Assembly (NCBI GenBank): GCA_038530285.1
Contig: JBCBCY010000009.1
Coordinates: 1-64,000 of the forward strand
Source: JASJAR01 sp038530285
Lineage (GTDB): Bacteria > Pseudomonadota > Alphaproteobacteria > Rhodobacterales > Rhodobacteraceae
Length of the DNA stretch: 64,000 bases
Reading direction: 5' to 3'
Part shown: positions 8,297 through 16,530 of the stretch, piece after piece
Position numbering within the stretch: the stretch's first letter is position 1
Layout: each line of letters opens with the position of its first letter
Notes under the pieces: generated by a model
What the model was told of the DNA's origin: nothing
What the model saw: the letters and a program-made list of their open reading frames with translations, nothing else
Database searches by the model: none
Position numbers and translations under genes: made by a program

Positions 8297-9618
8297 TCTG
8301 CGCCATCTCCAAGAAGCGCTTTGCCGAGGGCGCCAAAACTGGCGCCAACGCCGTCATGGGCGCTTTGTCCGACAAAGGCGTCCAATCGTGGCCAAACCTC
8401 GATTGCCGCATCAAGCTCGGGGTCTGTTCCAGGTTGGTAAAGCCCGGCCTGAACCATCAACGCGTTTTTCGCATAGGCGCCCATTCTGCGCCGGGCGAGT
8501 GAGATCATAGCGTTTTCCTCTGCACTTGCCGCTTCGGGCAAAGATCGGCTGACGGATCGTAGAACGTCAACGGCAGGAAATCGGCCTCGCTCTGCAATTT
8601 CGCGGTCAAGGATGACGTGTCCATCCAGCACGCCGCGCAGCATGTCCGCCACCGGTTCCTCCATATCGGACCCCGCCACCAGAATGCTGAAGATTGCGGT
8701 GATGTCGCCCTGGGTCGCACCGCCTGGGCCGGCGCGTTCCACCAATTCTGCAATCAGGTGTGGCAGGCTTGGCGGATAGCCCCGCAGGCTCGCAGCCTCG
8801 CCAGCGGACAAGGCCACTTCTCGGTGGGCTTCCGCAAAGCGGGTGATCGAATCTGCCAACAACAAGACGTGTTTGCCGCTGTCGCGGAAGTGTTCTGCGA
8901 CCGTCATCGCAGTCGACAAGGCTTTGCGGCGCATCAATGCGGATTGGTCAGACGTTGCGGTCACCATGACCGAACGCGCCATCCCACGTGGTCCAAGCAC
9001 CTTGTCGATGAAATGGCGGACTTCTCGGCCGCGTTCGCCAGCCAGTGCAATGACGACCACGTCTGCCTGCACCCCTTGAGCCAGTTTCGCCAGCAGCGTT
9101 GATTTTCCAACGCCTGACCCCGCGAAAAGACCAATCCTTTGTCCGCGAACCAACGGCAGCATTGTATCAAAAACGCAAAGACCCGTCGAAAGACGCGCGC
9201 CAAACGCCCGACGCTCGGCGGCAGGGGGCGGGGCATTGACCAATGGCCGGCGTTCCAATCCCGATAGGATCGGCGCCCCATCGAGTGGGCTTGCCTTGGG
9301 ATCAATGACCCGGCCGAGCCAGCTTTCGTCGGGTGCGATCTGTTCTGGACCCAGGTGAACCACCCGGTCCCCGACGCAAAGGCCGGTGGCCGCGCGGTCC
9401 ATCAGAACAGAAATCAGCGCTCCTCCAATGGTGACGACCTCGCCGTTTGCAGTTTCGTCACCTGAAATGAGACGCACCTGGTCGCCCATGGCTGCGTGGT
9501 CCGCCAAACCGCTGACGTGGACCATGCCACTTTCAACGCCCTGCACACGTCCCATCGGACGCACCGGGTCGACGGCTTTCAACTCGGCGACGAGATGATC
9601 CAGACCGGGGTTTGCCAT
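8287..9618 (-). CDS. fliI: FliI, flagellar export ATPase
   Basis: F1-beta-like ATPase that energises flagellar type III export. The 443-residue protein has the Walker A GLFAGSGVGKST (about residues 163-174) and the Walker B region LLLADSITRFAEAHREVA, plus the FliI/YscN-type segment SLRGYPPSLPHLIAELVERA. The frame is open to 9672, but the ATG at 9618 follows AAGGAAG (9623-9630) and yields MANPGLDHL, as in related FliI proteins, so I chose it. It is divergent from flgB and convergent with the DUF1217 gene. FliH and a FliJ-like protein are encoded elsewhere in the island. Confidence 0.96.
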   Translation of the reverse strand: MANPGLDHLVAELKAVDPVRPMGRVQGVESGMVHVSGLADHAAMGDQVRLISGDETANGEVVTIGGALISVLMDRAATGLCVGDRVVHLGPEQIAPDESWLGRVIDPKASPLDGAPILSGLERRPLVNAPPPAAERRAFGARLSTGLCVFDTMLPLVRGQRIGLFAGSGVGKSTLLAKLAQGVQADVVVIALAGERGREVRHFIDKVLGPRGMARSVMVTATSDQSALMRRKALSTAMTVAEHFRDSGKHVLLLADSITRFAEAHREVALSAGEAASLRGYPPSLPHLIAELVERAGPGGATQGDITAIFSILVAGSDMEEPVADMLRGVLDGHVILDREIAERGRFPAVDVLRSVSRSLPEAASAEENAMISLARRRMGAYAKNALMVQAGLYQPGTDPELDAAIEVWPRLDAFVGQSAHDGVGASFGALGKALLGDGADQN

Positions 9619-9700
9619 ATACACTTCCTTCATAGCTTCAGAACGCTTTCTAAAGGAATCGAGGTTAAGCAACCGTCTATTAGTCGAGGGAGAAGCCCCG
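9619..9700. promoter_or_regulatory. Divergent fliI/flgB promoter region
   Basis: This 82-bp gap must carry the promoter of the long flgB operon and probably that of fliI. TTAA-N7-TCTA at 9665-9679 matches the CtrA consensus at only 6 of 8 positions. GAGGGAGAAG just before 9701 is a strong ribosome-binding site for flgB. No convincing -35/-10 pair was identified. Confidence 0.4.
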
Positions 9701-10093
9701 ATGTTCGATAGGCTTGAAATTTTGCAGTTGGCGCGCGGCTTGTCCGCGTATTCCGGTGCCCGTCAGTCCGTGCTGGCCGAAAACGTCGCGAACGCGAATA
9801 CCCCAGGGTACCGCGCCCGTGACCTGCCGGAGTTCGCTGAAGCCTACCGTTCTTCAACCGGCATGGTTGAGCTGCGCCAGACCCGAACGGGTCATGTTGG
9901 TGGCGCGGATCAAATTTCCCCACTTGCAACCCCGATCTTCGAAGATTTGCAGGCAGACCCGACCGGAAACACAGTTTCGGTTGAGCATGAACTGACGCGT
10001 GCAGCAGATATCCGAAGCGACCATAACCGCGCTCTCGCGGTTTACAGCTCGTCGCTGGATATTATTCGCGCTGCCATCGGCCGGGCGAGGTAG
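9701..10093 (+). CDS. flgB: FlgB, proximal rod protein
   Basis: Proximal rod component, exported through the flagellar type III system. The 130-residue protein carries the rod-family N-terminal signature VLAENVANANTPGYRARD and a C-terminal helix with YSSSLDIIRAAIGR. It is the first gene of the operon flgB-flgC-fliE-fliQ-flgF-flgG-flgA-flgH-fliL-like, has a strong GAGGGAGAAG ribosome-binding site and starts 7 bp before flgC. Confidence 0.95.
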   Translation: MFDRLEILQLARGLSAYSGARQSVLAENVANANTPGYRARDLPEFAEAYRSSTGMVELRQTRTGHVGGADQISPLATPIFEDLQADPTGNTVSVEHELTRAADIRSDHNRALAVYSSSLDIIRAAIGRAR

Positions 10094-10099
10094 CGGGTC

Positions 10100-10492
10100 A
10101 TGACGGAATTCTCACAAGCCCGTTCGATTGCCGCCAGTGGTATGGCCGCGCAGGCCGAACGGCTTCGCTATGTTTCCGAAAACCTCTCGAACGCTGACAC
10201 GCCAGGATACCGGCGCAAGGTCACCGCATTCGAAGAGGTGTTAGAGGCAGGAACACGCACCGGAAAGGTGCAAACAGGTCCGGTTGAACTGGACCAAACA
10301 GCGCTTGAACGGGTCTACGACCCAAGCCACCCGATGGCGGGCGCTGATGGCTACTATGATGGATCGAATGTCAACATGGTGGTCGAAATCGCTGACGCGC
10401 GCGAAGCGCAGCGCAGCTATGAGGCGAACCTCAGGGTTTTTGATCAGGCCCGGCAAATGAGCCGAAGCCTGTTTGAACTCCTGCGCCGTTAG
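10100..10492 (+). CDS. flgC: FlgC, proximal rod protein
   Basis: Second proximal rod protein. The 130-residue sequence shows the rod/hook motif YVSENLSNADTPGYRRKV and the C-terminal VNMVVEIADAREAQRSYEAN, which is typical of FlgC. It lies between flgB and fliE with short spacers, matching the conserved flgB-flgC-fliE order. Confidence 0.95.
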   Translation: MTEFSQARSIAASGMAAQAERLRYVSENLSNADTPGYRRKVTAFEEVLEAGTRTGKVQTGPVELDQTALERVYDPSHPMAGADGYYDGSNVNMVVEIADAREAQRSYEANLRVFDQARQMSRSLFELLRR

Positions 10493-10503
10493 AGGAGACC
10501 AAA

Positions 10504-10782
10504 ATGGAACTAAAATCCTCTCTTGCGGCCCAGCAATATGCTGCGACCCGTCCGGCCACGGCCCCCAAAGCCCAGCCGGACGGGGACGCAACGCTGCTTG
10601 GCACGTTTGAAAATACCCTGCGCGAGGCTGAAGATACGGCCAAACAAGCGCTCACCACTGGGGCAGATCCCCATGCTCTGGTCCAGGCTCTGGCCGAAAC
10701 CCAACTCGCCGTGGAAACAGCCGCGACGGTGCGCGACCGAGTTGTCGAGGCATATCAGGAAATTCTGAGGATGCCGGTATGA
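10504..10782 (+). CDS. fliE: FliE, MS ring-rod junction protein
   Basis: FliE links the MS ring (FliF) to the proximal rod. The 92-residue protein has a variable N-terminus and a conserved C-terminal part with GADPHALVQALAETQLAVET and AYQEILRMPV, the usual FliE ending. It follows flgC by 11 bp with an AGAGGAG ribosome-binding site. Its stop precedes the fliQ start by 13 bp. Confidence 0.93.
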   Translation: MELKSSLAAQQYAATRPATAPKAQPDGDATLLGTFENTLREAEDTAKQALTTGADPHALVQALAETQLAVETAATVRDRVVEAYQEILRMPV

Positions 10783-10795
10783 GTTGGGTCGCGCC

Positions 10796-11065
10796 ATGAT
10801 GGATGAAGTTATTTTTTACGATACCCTACGGCAGGGGTTGTGGGCCTCGGTGATCATGTCGACCCCCATCCTCGCCGCCGCTCTTATCTCGGGGCTGATT
10901 GTCGGTCTGTTTCAAGCGCTGACATCAATTCAGGAAATGACGCTGACATTTGTGCCAAAACTTGGCGTGATGGTGGGTGTGTTCTGGATTTCGATGGCGT
11001 TCATGACCGAGACCCTGACCGGTTACTTTCAAGGGGTCGTTCTACCCCTGATCGCAGGGGGCTAG
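10796..11065 (+). CDS. fliQ: FliQ, flagellar export gate protein
   Basis: Inner-membrane component of the FliPQR export gate. About 89 residues with two hydrophobic helices around the loop, including SVIMSTPILAAALISGLIVG and GVMVGVFWISMAFMTETL, and the conserved QALTSIQEMTLTFVPK. The frame opens at TTG 10784, but ATG 10796 or 10799 gives the usual length. It sits in the rod operon, away from fliP and fliR, which are in other operons of the same island. Confidence 0.93.
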   Translation: MMDEVIFYDTLRQGLWASVIMSTPILAAALISGLIVGLFQALTSIQEMTLTFVPKLGVMVGVFWISMAFMTETLTGYFQGVVLPLIAGG

Positions 11066-11068
11066 GGT

Positions 11069-11785
11069 ATGGATACCATCGGATATACCACCTTGTCGCG
11101 GATGACCGGCCTGGCGCGCGAAATGGACACGGTCGCGAACAACATCGCCAATATGTCGACGACGGGCTACCGACGTGAGGGCGTGATTTTCGCTGAATAT
11201 GTCCAGGATGTGGGGCCGGGCCAGCCTTCTTTATCAATGGGAACGCCTGTGGGCCGCGTCAGCGATCTCAGCCAAGGCAACCTTACCCGCACCAACGGAA
11301 CATTTGATCTGGCCATCGAAGGGCCCGGCTTTTTTCTGATCGCCGCCCCCGACGGGGAACGCCTGACGCGAGCAGGCGCCTTTACCCCGAACGATGCCGG
11401 CGAACTCGTCACACCAGATGGTTATCCGCTTCTCGACGAAGGCGGCGCTCCGGTGTTTGTGCCACCCGATGCGGCGGGCGTTGCGGTTGCGGCTGATGGA
11501 ACGCTCAGCGCTGACGGGGTGCCGTTGGGCCGCATCGGTTTGTACGAACCTGTCGATCCGCTTGAACTCGCTCGTCAGGCGGGTGTGATGTTTGATGCGC
11601 CCGGGGGCATTCAGCCGATTGAGAATGGCCGCATGCTGCAGGGATTCGTTGAGGAATCGAACGTAAACCCCGTGGTCGAAATCGCGCGCATGATCGAGGT
11701 TCAGCGCGCCTATGAGCTGGGCCAGGGGTTTCTTGACAAAGAAGATGAACGGGTTCGCAGCGCGTTGCGGACACTCACGAGTTAA
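11069..11785 (+). CDS. flgF: FlgF, proximal rod protein
   Basis: Rod protein between FlgB/FlgC and the distal rod FlgG. The 238-residue protein has the N-terminal motif VANNIANMSTTGYRREGV, a central domain with FDLAIEGPGFF, and the C-terminal helix VNPVVEIARMIEVQRAYELG. The spacing to fliQ (3 bp) and flgG (10 bp) shows one operon. FlgF and FlgG are paralogues; the shorter length and gene order favour FlgF. Confidence 0.93.
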   Translation: MDTIGYTTLSRMTGLAREMDTVANNIANMSTTGYRREGVIFAEYVQDVGPGQPSLSMGTPVGRVSDLSQGNLTRTNGTFDLAIEGPGFFLIAAPDGERLTRAGAFTPNDAGELVTPDGYPLLDEGGAPVFVPPDAAGVAVAADGTLSADGVPLGRIGLYEPVDPLELARQAGVMFDAPGGIQPIENGRMLQGFVEESNVNPVVEIARMIEVQRAYELGQGFLDKEDERVRSALRTLTS

Positions 11786-11795
11786 GGAGTAAAAC

Positions 11796-12581
11796 ATGCG
11801 CGCTTTATCAATTGCAGCGACGGGTATGAATGCCCAGCAAATGAAGGTGGAAGTTGTCTCGAACAACCTCGCGAACATGTCGACCACAGGGTACAACGCC
11901 CGTCGCGCTGAGTTTGCTGATCTCCATTATCAGCAGCAGGTGCGCGCCGGAACCATCAACGCAGCCGATGGCACAACGGTTCCAACCGGCGTCCAGCTTG
12001 GTCTGGGTGTGCGGCCGGGCGCAGTCACGGTGGAACTTGCGCAAGGCGCGCTCGCAGCGACAGGCGGCGACCTCGATATTGCCATCGAAGGGGGCGGTTA
12101 TTTTGAGGTGACCTTGCCGTCAGGCGTATCGGCCTACACCCGAGACGGCGGTTTTGCCCGATCGGCCGATGGCCAGGTGGTCACGGCAGATGGCTATCCG
12201 GTTGTGCCCGATATCACCATTCCCGACGACGCGCAGTCGATCTCCATCTCTGCGGATGGGGAAGTTTTTGCCTATTTCCGCGACCAGGTGCAGCCCCAAC
12301 AATTGGGCCAGATCACGATTGTTGGTTTTTCCAACGCCAAGGGTCTTGAAGCAATCGGGTCCAACTTGTTCACGGAAACCGCAGCCTCCGGCGCACCGCT
12401 TGCTGGATTTCCGGGCACCGACAGCCTTGGAACCCTGCGGCAGGGATATGTGGAAGAAAGTTCGGTCGATGCCGTCCGCGAGATCACCGAATTGATCAAG
12501 GCGCAACGCGGGTACGAACTGAACTCCAAAGTCATCACCGCGGCAGACCAGATGCTCGCGGCAACGACGCAGGTGCGCTGA
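11796..12581 (+). CDS. flgG: FlgG, distal rod protein
   Basis: Major distal rod subunit. The 261-residue protein starts MRALSIAATGMNAQQMKVEV with VSNNLANMSTTGYNARRAEF, has the FlgG-like central part (DLDIAIEGGGYFEVTLPSG) and the C-terminal VDAVREITELIKAQRGYELN. Length is standard for FlgG. The stop overlaps the flgA start by one base, and AAGGAG lies ahead of the start. Confidence 0.96.
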   Translation: MRALSIAATGMNAQQMKVEVVSNNLANMSTTGYNARRAEFADLHYQQQVRAGTINAADGTTVPTGVQLGLGVRPGAVTVELAQGALAATGGDLDIAIEGGGYFEVTLPSGVSAYTRDGGFARSADGQVVTADGYPVVPDITIPDDAQSISISADGEVFAYFRDQVQPQQLGQITIVGFSNAKGLEAIGSNLFTETAASGAPLAGFPGTDSLGTLRQGYVEESSVDAVREITELIKAQRGYELNSKVITAADQMLAATTQVR

Positions 12582-13024
12582 TGCGGACTTGTCTTGCTCT
12601 GGTCATTGGCATTTCAACGGCCGTCCCCGCATTGGCCGATACCGTGGTCGCAACGCGTACAATTCGCGCGCATGCCGTAGTTTCACCAAGTGATGTGGGC
12701 CTTGCAGATGAAACGATCCCTGGCGGTTTGGCCTCGTTGTCAGAGGCAGTTGGGCAGGAAGCGCGCGTGATGATCTATGCCGGCCGCCCCATTCGCGCCG
12801 GCGATCTTGGACCCCCGGCGATTATCGATCGCAATCAGCTTGTCACGTTGCGGTTCAAAAAGGGTGGTCTGGTCATTTCCACGGAAGGGCGCGCAATGGA
12901 CCGCGCCGGCGTTGGCGACACGATCCGGGCCGTGAATATGTCCTCTCGTCTTTCGGTGTCAGGTTTTGTTGCCGACGACGGCAGCGTGATCGTCACCGGA
13001 TCCGATAGCTCACAACGAAAGTAG
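12581..13024 (+). CDS. flgA: FlgA, P-ring assembly chaperone
   Basis: Periplasmic chaperone needed to assemble the FlgI P ring. The 147-residue protein has a signal peptide (about residues 1-19, ending AVPALA) and an SAF-like domain typical of FlgA, seen as VVSPSDVGLADETIPGG and AGRPIRAGDL, then a C-terminal beta domain. It is short for FlgA, as in other alphaproteobacteria. It overlaps flgG by one base and precedes flgH by 7 bp. Confidence 0.9.
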   Translation: MRTCLALVIGISTAVPALADTVVATRTIRAHAVVSPSDVGLADETIPGGLASLSEAVGQEARVMIYAGRPIRAGDLGPPAIIDRNQLVTLRFKKGGLVISTEGRAMDRAGVGDTIRAVNMSSRLSVSGFVADDGSVIVTGSDSSQRK

Positions 13025-13031
13025 GTCACTC

Positions 13032-13757
13032 ATGCGTATGGTTTTTGGATTGATGGGTCTTTTGGTGGTCGCTGCATGTGGCCGACTGGAAGACGTTGGA
13101 AAAGCGCCAGAATTCACACCAATAGACAACGGTCTGGAATACCGCGCGATGGCCGAACCCGACTACGCGGCCCACAGCGACCAAATCCCGAAACCTGAAA
13201 CAGCGTCGCTTTGGTCCAATCGCCGTGGCTCGCTTTTGGGCGACAGGCGCGCAGGCTTGAGCGGGGACATTCTGACAGTCGTCATAGAAATCGACGAAAG
13301 TGCGGCAATCTCCAATTCCACGGCGCGGTCACGAAACGGGGCTGAAAGCAGTCAAATCCCGTCGCTTTTTGGGTTGGAAGGCATCGCAAATGGAATTCTG
13401 CCTGGACCTACACCTTTGGCCACCGGCATTTCCACCACATCGACATCCAACTCCAGCGGGAACGGCAGCGTCAGCCGAAATGAGCAGCTTGCTTTGCGCG
13501 TTGCCGCAACGGTGACCGAGGTTTTGCCAAACGGCGTTCTACGCATTCAAGGCAGCCAGGAGGTACGGGTTAATTTTGAGATCCGTGAACTTCTGGTCAC
13601 AGGATATGTGCGCCCTGAAGATATTTCGCGTCGCAACGAAATTACCTATGACAAGATTGCATCAGCGCGGATTTCATACGGTGGCCGCGGCCAGATCACA
13701 GATGTTCAGCAACCGCGCTACGGACAGCAGGTGGCCGACATCGTCTTGCCGTTCTGA
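13032..13757 (+). CDS. flgH: FlgH, L-ring lipoprotein
   Basis: Outer-membrane L-ring subunit. The 241-residue protein has a lipoprotein signal with the lipobox VVAAC (Cys16) and the conserved FlgH core LLGDRRAGLSGDILTVVIEI, then LPNGVLRIQGSQEVRVNFE and a C-terminal segment ending in VADIVLPF. Presence of FlgH with FlgI and FlgA means a normal Gram-negative L/P-ring bushing. Confidence 0.95.
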   Translation: MRMVFGLMGLLVVAACGRLEDVGKAPEFTPIDNGLEYRAMAEPDYAAHSDQIPKPETASLWSNRRGSLLGDRRAGLSGDILTVVIEIDESAAISNSTARSRNGAESSQIPSLFGLEGIANGILPGPTPLATGISTTSTSNSSGNGSVSRNEQLALRVAATVTEVLPNGVLRIQGSQEVRVNFEIRELLVTGYVRPEDISRRNEITYDKIASARISYGGRGQITDVQQPRYGQQVADIVLPF

Positions 13758-13766
13758 CGTCGCATC

Positions 13767-14294
13767 ATGAGCAAGCTCCTTCCCGTACTTCTTTTGCTAA
13801 TTGGCACCGGTGCCGGGTTTGGTGCGGGTATGTTCCTCGCCCCTGACCCAGTCGAATGCCCTGATCCATCCGATCTTGAAGGTGGCGCCGCCTTGCCGGA
13901 GGGATGTGAGCCAGAGCCTGATCTGGCGGAAGGGGACGAAGACGCCTCGGCTGAGGAGGCCGAAGCCCCGCCTGTCGAATTTGTTCGCATGAACGATCAG
14001 ATTGTGGTGCCCGTTCTAAGCGATGGTGATGTTAGGTCTTTGGTGGTGCTTTCAATTACCCTGGAGGTGGATATCGGCCAGACTGCGGCGATCTTTGCGC
14101 TCGAGCCCAAGCTGCGCGACGCATTCCTGCGCGTATTGTTTGATCATGCAAACGTCGGCGGATTCGATGGGAACTACACAGATGCCGCGCGCATGGAAGG
14201 GCTGCGCCGTGCCCTGCTAGAGATAGCCCGGAAAACCGGTGGTGATGTTGTGCAAAACGTGCTGATCCTGGACCTTTTACGACAGGACGTATGA
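13767..14294 (+). CDS. FliL-like basal-body protein (second FliL-type gene)
   Basis: A 175-residue protein with an N-terminal hydrophobic segment (about residues 4-27), an acidic Glu/Asp-rich linker (about 45-72) and a C-terminal domain like that of FliL, which sits around the stator. The C-terminal part contains LVVLSITLEVDIGQ and ends in a VQNVLILDLLRQ helix. It is the last gene of the rod operon. A more typical FliL gene is at 24030-24521, so the island has two FliL-type genes. It converges on the FliJ-like gene. Confidence 0.7.
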   Translation: MSKLLPVLLLLIGTGAGFGAGMFLAPDPVECPDPSDLEGGAALPEGCEPEPDLAEGDEDASAEEAEAPPVEFVRMNDQIVVPVLSDGDVRSLVVLSITLEVDIGQTAAIFALEPKLRDAFLRVLFDHANVGGFDGNYTDAARMEGLRRALLEIARKTGGDVVQNVLILDLLRQDV

Positions 14295-14333
14295 CGAGAT
14301 ACAAAACAGAAAGTTATGCGATCACCGCGTACT

Positions 14334-14663
14334 TTATTTTGCGATCTCTGCAAGTGCCATTGCCCGACCAAAGGAGCGCTGAGCACGCTCCCGCGCAAGG
14401 GCCGCTGATCCTTCGGCTTGCACAAGCTCGGCTTGTAAACGCGCAGCCTTGAGACGCAAATGATCTTGCCACCGCGCATTTGCGCCCGGCCAGTCAAGAC
14501 TGTCAGCGCCAATCGCTTTCGCCGTCTTGATCTGATCGTCAAGCGCCTTCCGTTGGTCTCGTAGAACGTTAACCTTGCGCTTTTCTTCGGCAAGAACGGA
14601 CAGGTCGCGTTCGCGCAAAGCCTCTGCCAGATTGATCAGTGGTAAAAGCGGGGTCGTCGTCAC
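14334..14663 (-). CDS. FliJ-like coiled-coil protein (putative)
   Basis: A 109-residue, highly charged, nearly all-helical protein (ALRERDLSVLAEEKRKVNVL, then QAELVQAEGSAALARERAQR). Size, coiled-coil character and position at the end of the flhA-fliR-flhB operon suggest the export chaperone-escort FliJ, which is too poorly conserved to confirm by eye. It starts at a GTG that overlaps the flhB stop (GTGA), so it is translationally coupled to flhB. No signal peptide is seen. Confidence 0.55.
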   Translation of the reverse strand: MTTTPLLPLINLAEALRERDLSVLAEEKRKVNVLRDQRKALDDQIKTAKAIGADSLDWPGANARWQDHLRLKAARLQAELVQAEGSAALARERAQRSFGRAMALAEIAK

Positions 14664-15754
14664 CTCCGGCGCCCTCCTGGTGCTCGTTTGCGCACTTCTT
14701 CTGCAAAGCGGATCGCTGCTGCCACCGGGCGGTAGTGCTCGGGGAGAACCTCGTCACCGATCGACAGCGTGGCATGCAACGCGCGGGCAGTGGGGGGATC
14801 GCGCCGGATTGGAATCGCGTTTTCCTGCGCAACTTCGCGGATGCGCGCGGCGACCTCATCTGTGCCTTTGGCCAAGCAAATCGGTGCGCGACCCGTGTCT
14901 CGGTCCCATTGAAGTGCGACGGCAAAATGGGTCGGGTTCACAATAACCACATCCGCCTTTGGAACATCCGCAATCATACGATTGGTTGCGATATCCATTC
15001 CCTTTTGCCGGCGGCGTTGTTTCAGGTGTGGGTCGCCTTCACTGTCTTTGGCTTCGTCTTGCAGGTCCTTATGGCTCATCCGGTTCTTGCGTATGTGCTG
15101 TGCGCGCTGCCAAAGGAAATCAAGTGCCCCGATCGCAAATGAAATCACCAGAACGATCATCAGAAAATCAAGCGACAGCCCAAGCAGCATCGTCACCAGG
15201 CCAGATTCTGTTCCATAGACTGAAGCTAGAATTTCCGGCAGGTCGGCACCAATCACCAAGGCAAGAACGCCACTGAAGATAATCAGTTTGGCAAGGCTCT
15301 TGGCGAAACTGAAAAGCCCCTCTCTCCCAAATTTCTGCTTGGCATTCGACAAAGGCGAAATTCGGGATAGTTTTGGCGCGATTTTCTTGCCCGACACCGT
15401 AAAGGCCTGTTGTGCAATGACCGAAAGCACAACGCCGATTAACGGAACCACCAGCCAAGGCAGCATTGGCAAGGACGCCGCAAGGATCAATTCACCGGTC
15501 AAAGACGTTGCCGGACCATCGAATAGGGCTTTCGATATTGGATCGGCCTGCTCAAGCATCTTCGCCAATGCGCTGCCCATGTCCGATAGGCTCACCGCGC
15601 CAAAGGTGAGTGCGGCGATCACCAGGCCCGCATATGCCCCCGATGTGGTAAGGTCCTGCGACATTGGCACTTCGCCACGTTTGCGCGCATCATCGAGTTT
15701 CTTTTGTGTTGGCTCGTGTTGTTTGTCGTCGCTGTCTTCGTCGCCTTCAGCCAT
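14660..15754 (-). CDS. flhB: FlhB, export gate and substrate-specificity switch protein
   Basis: Inner-membrane export apparatus protein that changes substrate class after autocleavage. About 364 residues: N-terminal EPTQKKLDDARKRGEVP, four hydrophobic helices (about residues 38-215), and a cytoplasmic domain with the autocleavage site NPTH (about 273-276, in VVIVNPTHFAVAL). The frame is open to 15805, but the ATG at 15754 overlaps the fliR stop (ATGA) and gives the family N-terminus, so I chose it. FliK (2207-4141) is its expected partner. Confidence 0.96.
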   Translation of the reverse strand: MAEGDEDSDDKQHEPTQKKLDDARKRGEVPMSQDLTTSGAYAGLVIAALTFGAVSLSDMGSALAKMLEQADPISKALFDGPATSLTGELILAASLPMLPWLVVPLIGVVLSVIAQQAFTVSGKKIAPKLSRISPLSNAKQKFGREGLFSFAKSLAKLIIFSGVLALVIGADLPEILASVYGTESGLVTMLLGLSLDFLMIVLVISFAIGALDFLWQRAQHIRKNRMSHKDLQDEAKDSEGDPHLKQRRRQKGMDIATNRMIADVPKADVVIVNPTHFAVALQWDRDTGRAPICLAKGTDEVAARIREVAQENAIPIRRDPPTARALHATLSIGDEVLPEHYRPVAAAIRFAEEVRKRAPGGRRR

Positions 15755-16530
15755 CACCGCGCTCCGAATGGATCGATGAAGAAGGCGTCCATTGCCGCAA
15801 TCCACGCGCCCAGTAGAAAGGGCAAGCTGATCGCAAGCAGCAACAACGCACCCATTGTAATCGCGGGCGCACCGACAAAGGCCACCATCAACTGAGGCAT
15901 CGCCCGATTAATCGCACCCAAGGCCAGATTGTACAAAAGCGATATCACAACAAATGGTGCCGCGAGTACAAAAGCCAGCGCGAACATTTCTGAAACATGC
16001 GATGTCCCCCAAGCCATCAGATCGTCAGGTTCAGGCATCTGACCGGGAGGAAACAGCTCGAACGACAAAAGCACGTATTCCACGACCTTGATGTGCAGGC
16101 CCAGAAGGACTGCAAGCGCCAGCCCGGCAATCACCATGACATTGGCAATCGCAGGCTGAGGGTCGACCACGATATTTCCAAAGATCTGCGCAAGCGACGT
16201 GGCTTGGGCCGCGATTGCGCCTGCCGTCTGCAGCCCAAGAACGAAAAGGCGGATGGCGATACCCAAAATCAGGCCGGCCAGGACTTCACTGCCCAACAGA
16301 GCCAGCATTGAAACATTGGCATCCAAAGCCGTGTTGACCGCCGGCGCCGCGCCCGGTGCAATCACCAACGTGAACGCAATCGCAAGAACAAGGCGCACTC
16401 TTTCCGGCACGTTTCTTTCGCCGAACGCCGGCAAAATAGCCATCATCGCACCGACACGCAGAAACACGATCGCGCCGACCATCACGGCATCGGTCGCAAC
16501 GTTGAGAAGGCCCGCGGCAAGTTCGATCAT
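15754..16530 (-). CDS. fliR: FliR, flagellar export gate protein
   Basis: Polytopic inner-membrane protein that builds the core export gate with FliP and FliQ. The 258-residue sequence has about six hydrophobic segments and family-like stretches such as AFGERNVPERVRLVLAIAFT and IRLFVLGLQTAGAIAAQATS. It overlaps flhA upstream by 4 bp and flhB downstream by 1 bp, so flhA-fliR-flhB are tightly coupled. Confidence 0.95.
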   Translation of the reverse strand: MIELAAGLLNVATDAVMVGAIVFLRVGAMMAILPAFGERNVPERVRLVLAIAFTLVIAPGAAPAVNTALDANVSMLALLGSEVLAGLILGIAIRLFVLGLQTAGAIAAQATSLAQIFGNIVVDPQPAIANVMVIAGLALAVLLGLHIKVVEYVLLSFELFPPGQMPEPDDLMAWGTSHVSEMFALAFVLAAPFVVISLLYNLALGAINRAMPQLMVAFVGAPAITMGALLLLAISLPFLLGAWIAAMDAFFIDPFGAR

